A stretch of 17,678 bases of DNA from Bacillota bacterium (GTDB taxonomy: Bacteria; Bacillota; Bacilli; Tumebacillales; Effusibacillaceae). The notes beneath the pieces were generated by a model. The model saw only the letters and a list, made by a program, of their open reading frames with translations, did not search any database and was not told the origin of the DNA. Below are positions 1 through 6,785 of the stretch, piece after piece. The DNA is taken from positions 1 through 17,678 of the forward strand of contig JAGVBM010000126.1 of assembly GCA_020059765.1 (NCBI GenBank), read 5' to 3'. The translations under genes were made by a program, and so were the position numbers. How positions within the stretch are numbered: position 1 is the stretch's first letter; every line of letters begins with the position of its first letter.

Positions 1-36
1 AACTTGGAATCCTTTCAGATTCCGAGTTTTTGTTTT
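1..36 (+). terminator. Rho-independent terminator of an upstream gene
   Basis: An 11-bp stem (positions 1-11 with 18-28, one G-T wobble) closes a 6-base loop and runs directly into TTTTTGTTTT. This is a classical intrinsic terminator for a gene that ends before the window. The gene that follows therefore probably needs its own promoter. I see only a TATGAT at 47-52 as a possible -10, with no convincing -35. Confidence 0.85.
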
Positions 37-96
37 ACAATCAATTTATGATAAGGATATCCTATTGGTTTGCAAATTGCGAGAGGGGGAACAATT

Positions 97-1803
97 TTGA
101 AGATTTTGCGGATTCGGATGAACGATTTGACCTGGCAAGAAGAAGATGTAAAACCCGAATATGCAGCACTTGGCGGACGAGCCTTGACATCAAGGATTGT
201 TTACGATGAAGTAAAGGGAACCGCACATCCATTAGGCCCTTTCAATAAACTGGTGTTCGCCAACGGTGTCTTGACGGGTTCCTTGGCATCGAGTGCCGAG
301 CGTGTATCCGTCGGCGGAAAAAGTCCCCTGACTGGCGGAATCAAGGAAAGCAACGCCGGCGGAACGTCCGGATTAAAACAAGGAAAACTCGGTTATCGTG
401 CCATTATATTTGAAGGCGTAAGAGACGATCAGCAGATTGTTCATATTTCGAAAGACGGCGTCAAATTTGAGAGTGCGGACTGGATCAACGGCAAACCGAT
501 CAGTACAGCTGCCAAGATGCTGGATGAAAAATACGGTTCGCATATAGGCTTATACATCATCGGTACAACCGGCGAAATGAAAATGAATTTGGCGGGGATT
601 GCAATCAAAGACAAAGACGGTTCGCCGACCCGTTATTGCGGCCGCGGCGGGATGGGAGCGGTGGCCGGATCGAAAGGAATCAAAGCGATCGTGCTGGATG
701 ATGCGGGGGTTGATCGCAATCGTCCCCAACAACCGGAACAGTTCCGTGCCGCTTTGAAACAGTATGTGGAATGGTTGCAGGAAACGCCGCAAACCGCAAA
801 AGTCTTCCCCGAATACGGGACGGCCGCTCTCGTGAAAACAGCCAACCGCCTCGGTGCGCTGCCCACATACAACTTCCGGACAGGAAGCTTTGAACACCAT
901 GAATCAATCAGCGGGGAAAGATTGCGGGAAACGATTCTGGAACGCGGCGGCTCCGGCACTCCGACACATGCTTGTATGCCGGGCTGCATCATCCGTTGTT
1001 CGAATATCTATCCCGATGAAACGGGTACGACAATCACGACGCCCATTGAATATGAAAACATCGGATTGCTGGGGTCAAATCTCGGGATAAGCGATTTGGA
1101 CGAAGTGGCGGAACTCAATCGTCTCTGCAATGAGTACGGGCTCGATACAATTGAAGCTGGCGCCACAATTGGGGTCTTGATGGAAGCGAATGTACTTCCT
1201 TTCGGAGATTTCAAAGGGGCCAAGCAGCTTTTGGAAGAGGTTCATCTTGGCACTCCCCTAGGACGCATTGTCGGTTCAGGCGCCGCACTCGCAGGGCAAG
1301 TCTATGGGGTGTACCGCGTTCCAACCGTAAAAGGCCAAAGTATGCCTGCCTATGATCCGCGGGCCATCAAGGGACTTGGCGTGACATTCGCCACATCCCC
1401 GATGGGAGCTGACCATACAGCCGGGCAAACAATCCGTGCACAAGTGGATCATCAAAAACCTGACGGGCAAGTGGAAATCTCGAAAAATGCCCAGGAAGCG
1501 GCCATCCTGTTTGACAGTCTGGGGTTATGTTTCTTCAGTGCTTCCGCAATAGCAGGCCGATGGAGCGGGATGGCGGAAATTGTTTCGGCCTATTCCGGTG
1601 TGAAAGTTAATGAAGAAGAATTATTTCAGATGGCACATGAGACATTGCGTCTTGAGCACGCATTCAACCGGGCTGCCGGTTTTACACAGGCGGACGATCG
1701 GCTGCCGGAACATTTTTATACGGAAGTCAATCCGGCCAGCGGCACTACCTTTGACGTGGATGAAAAAGAGCTGTTGGCCATCGGAGTGGAAGGATATCGA
1801 TGA
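97..1803 (+). CDS. Aldehyde:ferredoxin oxidoreductase family protein (tungsten/molybdenum bis-pterin enzyme)
   Basis: The family oxidises aldehydes to carboxylic acids with ferredoxin, using a W- or Mo-bis-pterin and a [4Fe-4S] cluster in the cytoplasm. Of about 568 residues, the N-terminal part has the family's GGR element (about residue 27), LTGSLASS, SVGGKSPLTGG and a YCGRGGMGAV glycine-rich stretch around residue 185-195, which bind the pterin. Cluster ligands are visible as CMPGCIIRC (Cys293, 297, 301), with a fourth candidate Cys478 in DSLGLC. I chose the TTG at 97 because GAGAGGGGGA (81-90) lies six bases before it; an in-frame TTG at 70 has no such site. The next gene, a MoaD/ThiS-like carrier, overlaps by four bases (ATGA), which ties this enzyme to cofactor supply. 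Length fits the family (about 570-620). The physiological aldehyde and the metal cannot be read from sequence; no electron-transfer subunit is adjacent. Confidence 0.93.
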   Translation: MKILRIRMNDLTWQEEDVKPEYAALGGRALTSRIVYDEVKGTAHPLGPFNKLVFANGVLTGSLASSAERVSVGGKSPLTGGIKESNAGGTSGLKQGKLGYRAIIFEGVRDDQQIVHISKDGVKFESADWINGKPISTAAKMLDEKYGSHIGLYIIGTTGEMKMNLAGIAIKDKDGSPTRYCGRGGMGAVAGSKGIKAIVLDDAGVDRNRPQQPEQFRAALKQYVEWLQETPQTAKVFPEYGTAALVKTANRLGALPTYNFRTGSFEHHESISGERLRETILERGGSGTPTHACMPGCIIRCSNIYPDETGTTITTPIEYENIGLLGSNLGISDLDEVAELNRLCNEYGLDTIEAGATIGVLMEANVLPFGDFKGAKQLLEEVHLGTPLGRIVGSGAALAGQVYGVYRVPTVKGQSMPAYDPRAIKGLGVTFATSPMGADHTAGQTIRAQVDHQKPDGQVEISKNAQEAAILFDSLGLCFFSASAIAGRWSGMAEIVSAYSGVKVNEEELFQMAHETLRLEHAFNRAAGFTQADDRLPEHFYTEVNPASGTTFDVDEKELLAIGVEGYR

Positions 1804-2018
1804 ACATTGAGGTTCAATCGTTTATTCCCTGGTTGCAACATGTGAACGGGACTTACGATGTGAAAAGCGGCACAACGGTGTCCGAATTTCTGCAGCAATT
1901 GCTTATTGAATGGGACCAACATGTATTGGTCGGGCTGAACAATCGGATTGCAAAAGCTGAGGATCGGTTGGCAGCGGGAGATCAGGTGGTTTTGATGATT
2001 CCGTTGAGCGGAGGTTGA
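1800..2018 (+). CDS. MoaD/ThiS-family sulfur carrier protein
   Basis: A 72-residue protein ending in Gly-Gly (PLSGG), the hallmark of beta-grasp sulfur carriers. Their C-terminal glycine is adenylated and thiocarboxylated to deliver sulfur, in molybdopterin synthesis for MoaD and thiazole synthesis for ThiS. The end pattern (GDQVVLMIPLSGG) resembles MoaD more than ThiS. Its start codon overlaps the stop of the upstream oxidoreductase (ATGA), and GGAAGGA just before it serves as ribosome binding site, so the two are almost certainly co-translated. A dedicated MoaD paralogue beside an aldehyde oxidoreductase is a recurring arrangement and suggests a role in making the pterin cofactor for that enzyme. 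That role is inferred from context. No MoaE partner is present in the window. Confidence 0.85.
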   Translation: MNIEVQSFIPWLQHVNGTYDVKSGTTVSEFLQQLLIEWDQHVLVGLNNRIAKAEDRLAAGDQVVLMIPLSGG

Positions 2019-2044
2019 GCATCCGGTTATTTGCATATCGACAG

Positions 2045-2070
2045 GAGCATTCATGACGAGTGCTCTTTTT
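2045..2070 (+). terminator. Rho-independent terminator of the oxidoreductase operon
   Basis: An 8-bp stem (2045-2052 with 2058-2065, one wobble) with a 5-base loop is followed by TTTTTATTT. It ends the two-gene oxidoreductase/MoaD-like unit before hflX. Confidence 0.8.
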
Positions 2071-2081
2071 ATTTGGGTATG

Positions 2082-2090
2082 TGCTACAAT
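2082..2090 (+). promoter_or_regulatory. Probable extended -10 promoter for hflX-ynbB
   Basis: TGCTACAAT is an extended -10 (TGn plus TACAAT, 5 of 6 matches to TATAAT) 24 bases before the hflX start. No good -35 is visible, which extended -10 promoters tolerate. It lies just after the terminator of the previous operon, where a promoter is required. Confidence 0.5.
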
Positions 2091-2113
2091 GGTCGAGAAA
2101 CGGGGGTGGAAAG

Positions 2114-3436
2114 ATGCATGAATTGAACGAGCCGTTCTCTGAAAAAGCAATTATCGTGGGAGTGCAGCTTGCCCGTCAAACGGAAACGGCTTGGCAAATG
2201 GCCTTTGCAGAATTGGCCGGATTGGTGGAAACGGCAGGAGCGGAAGTGGTGGCAAGTGTCATCCAGTCCAGAGAAGCACCAGATCCGGCAACCTATATCG
2301 GGAAGGGAAAACTGCAAGAGGTAAAAGCTGCCGCAGATGAACTCTCGGCAGATCTTGTAGTGTTTGACAGCGGATTATCGCCTGCACAAGTTCGGAATCT
2401 CGAGCGTTCCCTTGCATGTAAAGTAATTGATCGAACGCAGGTGATACTGGACATTTTTGCTGAACGGGCACAATCGAAAGAAGGCAAACTGCAAGTCGAA
2501 CTGGCGCAGCTTACCTATTTGCTGCCGCGCTTGGCGGGACGGGGCACTGAATTGTCCCGTTTGGGCGGAGGAATCGGGACGCGAGGACCAGGAGAAACCA
2601 AGCTGGAAGTCGATCGCCGCAGGATTCGGGACCGAATTTCCGATATGAAAAAACAGCTGCAGGATGTCCGGAAACATCGAGATATTCAAAGAAGACAACG
2701 GAGAAAGCGAAATATTCCGGTCTTAGCTTTGGTAGGTTATACCAATGCGGGAAAAAGCACGCTTTTACACAGGATAATCGAAAAGTACGGAATTGGCGGA
2801 CAAACTGTCAACGAAGGACGAAATCGCTTGTTCGACACTTTGGATCCAACAGCACGACAGATCGTTCTGCCGGATGGTTCCAATGTAATTGTGACGGATA
2901 CAGTAGGCTTTATTCAGCAACTGCCCCATCAATTGATCGATGCTTTTCGCGCAACATTGGAGGAAACCTTGGAAGCGGATCTGATTATTCACGTGGTAGA
3001 CGCCAGCCATCCGACATATTCTGTGCAAATGGATACCGTATATGACGTCCTTGCGGAATTGGGTGCCCTCGAGAAAACAATTGTCACTCTCTATAACAAA
3101 ATGGATCGTCTGCAAGATCATTGGTTGACCGACGATTCTCGTGCAACCGCGACTTTCCGCATCTCCGCAAGGACGGGAGCCGGAATTGACGAATTGGCCA
3201 AGTGGGCAACAGAGTGGTTGAACCGTTCCTCCATTCGTCTGCAAATCCTCGTACCCTACGAGTCAGGACAATTGTTGTCCCGTATTCATCAGGAATGCAA
3301 GGTTCACAAGCAGGGGTATTTGGAAACGGGTGTTCTGCTTGATTTGGATATACCGTCGGAATTGCAGGGATGGGTGACAAAATATAGGATTGATGCAACG
3401 GAAACGGAATCAGAAGGGGATCCTGCACGTGATTGA
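2114..3436 (+). CDS. hflX: GTPase HflX
   Basis: HflX binds the 50S ribosomal subunit, hydrolyses GTP and splits or rescues stalled ribosomes under stress. The 440-residue product has the N-terminal HflX domain (YIGKGKLQEV near residue 62; DSGLSPAQVRNLE), the linker signature GGGIGTRGPGETKLE, then a complete G domain: G1 GYTNAGKS (208-215), G3 DTVGF (262-266), G4 NKMD (328-331) and a G5 SART motif (351-354). The ATG at 2114 is chosen because GGGGGTGGA (2102-2110) precedes it; a GTG at 2060 in frame lies inside the terminator stem and upstream of the likely promoter. Its 3' end overlaps ynbB by eight bases. The order hflX-ynbB-glnR-glnA is also that of B. subtilis. Confidence 0.96.
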   Translation: MHELNEPFSEKAIIVGVQLARQTETAWQMAFAELAGLVETAGAEVVASVIQSREAPDPATYIGKGKLQEVKAAADELSADLVVFDSGLSPAQVRNLERSLACKVIDRTQVILDIFAERAQSKEGKLQVELAQLTYLLPRLAGRGTELSRLGGGIGTRGPGETKLEVDRRRIRDRISDMKKQLQDVRKHRDIQRRQRRKRNIPVLALVGYTNAGKSTLLHRIIEKYGIGGQTVNEGRNRLFDTLDPTARQIVLPDGSNVIVTDTVGFIQQLPHQLIDAFRATLEETLEADLIIHVVDASHPTYSVQMDTVYDVLAELGALEKTIVTLYNKMDRLQDHWLTDDSRATATFRISARTGAGIDELAKWATEWLNRSSIRLQILVPYESGQLLSRIHQECKVHKQGYLETGVLLDLDIPSELQGWVTKYRIDATETESEGDPARD

Positions 3437-4691
3437 ATACCTATCGAACAACAATGAATTTTTTCAGCTCGCCGTCGAGGTCAAACAACAAATTAATTCT
3501 GCCGTCAAACAGATTGAATCGGTGGTTCTCTTTAATCAAGCCAAAGTATTGGCCGCCTTCCAAGAGGCACAAGTGAGTGATTTCCACTTTGCTTCCTCCA
3601 CCGGCTACGGATATAACGATCGCGGACGGGAAATCATTGAAGAGGTTTATGCCAAAACATTCCACAGCGAATCTGCATTGGTGCGTCCGCACATCACTTC
3701 GGGAACACACGCATTGGCTTTGGCGCTGTATGGGGTATTGCGGCCAGGCGATCAGCTTTTGTATATCACAGGCGCACCCTATGACACGCTGGAAGAAGTG
3801 ATCGGTCTGCGGGGCAAAGAAGGAGACGGTTCCCTCAGGGATTTCGGGATTGATTTTGATTCTATTCCGTTAACCGAAAGCGGAATCGATTGGAATTCGA
3901 TCAGACAAAAAATAACCTCGCGCACCAAGATGATCGGTATTCAACGGTCCTCCGGATATTCCTGGCGGCCTTCTTTCTCCGTCGATGAGATCGGTGAAAT
4001 GATTCGCTTTGTGAAAGATCTTAACAAGGATGTCGTGGTCATGGTGGACAACTGCTACGGTGAATTTGCCGAGACCAAAGAACCGACAGATGTCGGAGCC
4101 GATCTGGTGGTAGGATCCTTGATCAAGAATCCGGGCGGCGGCTTGGCTCATTCCGGCGGCTATCTTGTCGGCAAAAAGGACTTGATCCACCGGGCGGCTT
4201 GTCGGCTGACCGCACCCGGAATCGGCAGGGAACAAGGGGCAATGCTCGGCATGAACCGGAATATTTTGCAGGGTTTGTTCCTTGCTCCACACATCGTGGG
4301 CGAAGCGCTGAAAGGTGCGGTGTTTGCATCCGCAATGTTTGAGCGATTGGGAATGGAAACGTCACCCCGCTGGAACGCAGAGCGAACGGATATTATTCAA
4401 GCCGTTCGCTTCGGTTCGGCAGAAGGATTGATCGCATTTTGCCAGGCAATACAAGGCGCTGCACCCGTCGATTCGCATGTAAAACCGGAACCGTGGGACA
4501 TGCCGGGGTATGAAGATCCCGTAATTATGGCCGCAGGATCATTTATTCAAGGATCTTCAATTGAATTATCGGCAGACGGACCGATTCGGGAACCTTATAT
4601 CGGCTATTTGCAAGGCGGATTGACTTACGAACATGTTCAGTTGGGCGTGTTGTCGGTGTTGAAGCAACTTCGGACGGAAAAATTGCTATAG
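3429..4691 (+). CDS. ynbB: PLP-dependent YnbB / methionine gamma-lyase-like protein
   Basis: A fold-type I pyridoxal-phosphate protein of the family often called aluminium-resistance or cystathionine/methionine gamma-lyase-like (YnbB in B. subtilis); the true substrate is not established. The 420-residue product shows RPHITSGTHALA, the cofactor Asp207 in VMVDNCYGEF, and the Schiff-base candidate Lys233 in SLIKNPGGG, followed by a HSGGYLVGK stretch. I chose the GTG at 3429: AAGGGGA (3414-3420) sits eight bases ahead. An upstream ATG at 3393 has no comparable site and would lie deep in hflX. The overlap with the hflX end implies translational coupling. No terminator follows before the glutamine synthetase promoter. 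Confidence 0.92.
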   Translation: MIEYLSNNNEFFQLAVEVKQQINSAVKQIESVVLFNQAKVLAAFQEAQVSDFHFASSTGYGYNDRGREIIEEVYAKTFHSESALVRPHITSGTHALALALYGVLRPGDQLLYITGAPYDTLEEVIGLRGKEGDGSLRDFGIDFDSIPLTESGIDWNSIRQKITSRTKMIGIQRSSGYSWRPSFSVDEIGEMIRFVKDLNKDVVVMVDNCYGEFAETKEPTDVGADLVVGSLIKNPGGGLAHSGGYLVGKKDLIHRAACRLTAPGIGREQGAMLGMNRNILQGLFLAPHIVGEALKGAVFASAMFERLGMETSPRWNAERTDIIQAVRFGSAEGLIAFCQAIQGAAPVDSHVKPEPWDMPGYEDPVIMAAGSFIQGSSIELSADGPIREPYIGYLQGGLTYEHVQLGVLSVLKQLRTEKLL

Positions 4692-4699
4692 AATTATTG

Positions 4700-4716
4700 C
4701 GTTAACTTTCTTTACA
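4700..4716 (+). promoter_or_regulatory. GlnR box upstream of the first glutamine synthetase gene
   Basis: CGTTA-N7-TTACA matches the GlnR/TnrA consensus TGTNA-N7-TNACA at all but the first base. It ends four bases before the -35 hexamer, exactly as the box before glnR does. Binding by the GlnR encoded at 6287 is the natural inference. Confidence 0.8.
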
Positions 4717-4720
4717 TACG

Positions 4721-4749
4721 TTGACAACTTTACTTCCTCTCCATATAAT
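4721..4749 (+). promoter_or_regulatory. Strong sigma-A promoter for the first glutamine synthetase gene
   Basis: TTGACA (4721-4726) and TATAAT (4744-4749), both perfect, are separated by 17 bases. The transcript would carry a leader of about 45 bases ending in the ribosome binding site GGGGGAGGA (4783-4791). Confidence 0.9.
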
Positions 4750-4799
4750 ACAATCAACGATATATTTATTACTTATGTGCTGCGGGGGAGGAATCGATC

Positions 4800-6110
4800 A
4801 TGAATCGAGTCGAGATTCAGAAGCTGGTAAAAGAAAATGGAGTCGAGTTTATTATTCTTCAATTTGTTGACGTATTGGGGAATTTGAAACATCTCGAACT
4901 TCCGATTACCCAACTTGATAAGGCGTTGGATGGAGATATCATGTTTGACGGCTCATCGATCATGGGATTTGCGTCAATCGAAAACTCTGACATGTATTTG
5001 AAACCTGATTTGTCTACTTTCGCCGTACTGCCTTGGAGCGAAGGGAAAGAAGCTCGTTTGATCTGCGACGTATACACGGGGGATCAGAAGCCGTTTACAG
5101 GCGATCCGCGTTCTGCATTAAAAAGCGCGCTGGAAAAAGCAGAATCTCATGGATTCAGCGGTCTGAATGTCGGTCCGGAACCGGAATTTTTCTTGTTCCC
5201 GTTGGATGAAAAAGGCGAACCTGTATTTACCCCGCATGACGGCATTGGGTATTTCGATGCGGGTGCACGCGACAAAGGACAAAAAGTCCGTCAGGATATC
5301 AGCCGCACCTTGCAGGCTCTCGGTATCGAAGTGGAAGCGCTACATCACGAAGTGGCTGTTGGCCAGCATGAAGTTGACTTCAAATACGCTGATGCACTGC
5401 AAACAGCCGATCGAATTGTCACTTTCAAATGGGCTGTCAAAGAAATTGCCGGCAAACACGGATTCTATGCTTCGTTTATGCCAAAGCCGATTGCGCGGAT
5501 CAACGGTTCCGGAATGCACGTTCACCAGTCGTTGTTTACCGGTTCCGGCAACGCTTTCTACGATGAGAATGACGAAATTGGTCTTTCCACAGATGCTCGT
5601 CATTATATCGCTGGCATTCTGACCCATGCCAAAGCGTTTGCCGCTGTAACCAACCCGACAGTAAACTCTTACAAGCGTCTCGTCCCAGGTTACGAAGCGC
5701 CTAGCTACATTGCTTGGTCCTGCTCAAATCGCTCCGCGCTGATTCGGATTCCTGCTGCCCGCAAAGCGGCAACCCGCATTGAAGTGCGTTGTCCCGATCC
5801 AATGTCGAATCCTTACTTGGCACTTGCGCTTATGCTGGTTTCAGGATTGGATGGCGTTGAGAAAAAACTCGAGCTTGTTCCGGAAGTTAACGAAAACATC
5901 TATCATATGTCTGAAACTACTCGAGAAGAATATGGCATTGAAGCGCTGCCTGCCGATTTGAACGAAGCATTGAACTGCTTGGCGAAAGACGAAGTTTTGA
6001 AAGATGCATTAGGAAACCACCTATTTGAAGCTTATATGTCTTTAAAGAAAGCTGAGTGGGATGAATACCGTCTTGAAGTGCATCCCTGGGAACTGAAACA
6101 ATACAACTAA
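4800..6110 (+). CDS. glnA: Type I glutamine synthetase, divergent paralogue (GlnA1)
   Basis: Glutamine synthetase condenses ammonia and glutamate with ATP. The 436-residue product has the GSI signatures: FDGSS (49-53), the metal-binding Glu127 and Glu129 in GPEPEFFLF, HHEV...GQHEVDFKYAD, NGSGMH, and the flap NPTVNSYKRLVPGYEAP with Glu299. It is slightly shorter than the second copy (445). It differs at the regulatory loop: SSIMGFASIENSDMY, where the second copy and B. subtilis have SSIEGFVRIEESDMY. Ser59 stands at the position of B. subtilis Arg62, a residue needed for glutamine feedback inhibition and for signalling to GlnR/TnrA. The catalytic elements look intact, so I infer an active but feedback-insensitive enzyme. 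Alternatives such as a gamma-glutamylpolyamine synthetase seem less likely, since the gene is under its own GlnR box and a strong promoter. A hairpin follows it, so it forms a single-gene unit. Confidence 0.93.
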   Translation: MNRVEIQKLVKENGVEFIILQFVDVLGNLKHLELPITQLDKALDGDIMFDGSSIMGFASIENSDMYLKPDLSTFAVLPWSEGKEARLICDVYTGDQKPFTGDPRSALKSALEKAESHGFSGLNVGPEPEFFLFPLDEKGEPVFTPHDGIGYFDAGARDKGQKVRQDISRTLQALGIEVEALHHEVAVGQHEVDFKYADALQTADRIVTFKWAVKEIAGKHGFYASFMPKPIARINGSGMHVHQSLFTGSGNAFYDENDEIGLSTDARHYIAGILTHAKAFAAVTNPTVNSYKRLVPGYEAPSYIAWSCSNRSALIRIPAARKAATRIEVRCPDPMSNPYLALALMLVSGLDGVEKKLELVPEVNENIYHMSETTREEYGIEALPADLNEALNCLAKDEVLKDALGNHLFEAYMSLKKAEWDEYRLEVHPWELKQYN

Positions 6111-6146
6111 GAGTTAGGATAAAGTTTATAAATTCCCCTCGACCAA

Positions 6147-6188
6147 GAACACTCTCTGACAGATTATGTCAGGGAGTGTTCATTTATA
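6147..6188 (+). terminator. Hairpin terminator after the first glutamine synthetase gene
   Basis: A 15-bp stem (6147-6161 with 6167-6181, one G-T wobble) with loop GATTA. The downstream tract is only ATTTAT, so termination may be incomplete and some readthrough into glnR is possible. Confidence 0.6.
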
Positions 6189-6204
6189 AAGGGAGAAATG
6201 CAGA

Positions 6205-6221
6205 TGTTATAAAGAATTACA
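6205..6221 (+). promoter_or_regulatory. GlnR box upstream of glnR-glnA
   Basis: TGTTA-N7-TTACA is a perfect match to the GlnR/TnrA consensus TGTNA-N7-TNACA, four bases upstream of the -35. It predicts autorepression of the glnR-glnA operon under nitrogen excess. Confidence 0.9.
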
Positions 6222-6225
6222 TGAA

Positions 6226-6255
6226 TTGACAACTTTATACTTTGCGAATTATAAT
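6226..6255 (+). promoter_or_regulatory. Sigma-A promoter for glnR-glnA
   Basis: TTGACA (6226-6231) and TATAAT (6250-6255) are both perfect and are 18 bases apart. The 12 bases from the -35 onward (TTGACAACTTTA) are identical to those at the first glutamine synthetase promoter, so the two control regions are related in design. Confidence 0.9.
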
Positions 6256-6286
6256 AAGGAAAAATCTCTGCCAAAAGGAAGGGGAT

Positions 6287-6703
6287 ATGATGAACGACGA
6301 ATTGCGCCGTAACCTTGCCCTTTTCCCAATTGGGATTGTCCAAAAGTTGACAGAATTAACCGCACGGCAAATTAGATACTATGAACAGCATCACTTAATT
6401 CAACCCGCCAGAACGGAAGGAAACCAGCGTTTATTTTCCTTCAATGATGTCGAAAGGCTTTTGGAAATCAAGAAATTGATTGATCAGGGTATTAATATCG
6501 CCGGAGTGAAAAAAATGATCGGTACTCAAACCGTACCTTCCGAATTACCGTCAATCGATCAACCGGACGAAGCTGTTGCGAAGACGAAAGAAATGTCGGA
6601 TGAGGAACTGCACGAACTGTTGAAACAAGAACTCGTATTGCGCGGCCGTCCTGGAACTCAGGGTTCCTTGATACAGGGCGAATTGTCCCGCTTCTTTCAT
6701 TAG
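6287..6703 (+). CDS. glnR: Nitrogen-responsive repressor GlnR (MerR family)
   Basis: GlnR represses glutamine synthetase genes when feedback-inhibited glutamine synthetase binds its C-terminal tail and stabilises its DNA-bound dimer. The 138-residue product starts with the family's FPIGIVQKLTELTARQIRYY helix-turn-helix (about residues 15-35), continues with the wing NQRLFSFNDVERLLEIK, and ends in a tail QGELSRFFH that is nearly the B. subtilis tail (QGDMSRFFH). I start at the ATG at 6287 (another ATG follows at once), preceded by AAGGAAGGGGA. An in-frame ATG at 6242 lies inside the promoter and cannot be used by that transcript. It is cotranscribed with the second glnA. Confidence 0.96.
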   Translation: MMNDELRRNLALFPIGIVQKLTELTARQIRYYEQHHLIQPARTEGNQRLFSFNDVERLLEIKKLIDQGINIAGVKKMIGTQTVPSELPSIDQPDEAVAKTKEMSDEELHELLKQELVLRGRPGTQGSLIQGELSRFFH

Positions 6704-6785
6704 GATTTCTTTTTTTTTTCTTTTGATCTATACCCGTTTGGAATCAGCGATTTTAGCTGATCTCATAAAAAAAGGAGGAGCATGA

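Noticed and set aside
54..63. Palindrome AGGATATCCT before the oxidoreductase gene
   Set aside because: Ten bases, no flanking symmetry and no clear promoter around it; expected by chance at this length in a window of this size.
6242..6286. In-frame upstream ATG of glnR
   Set aside because: It lies between the -35 and -10 of the glnR promoter, and a strong ribosome binding site serves the ATG at 6287.
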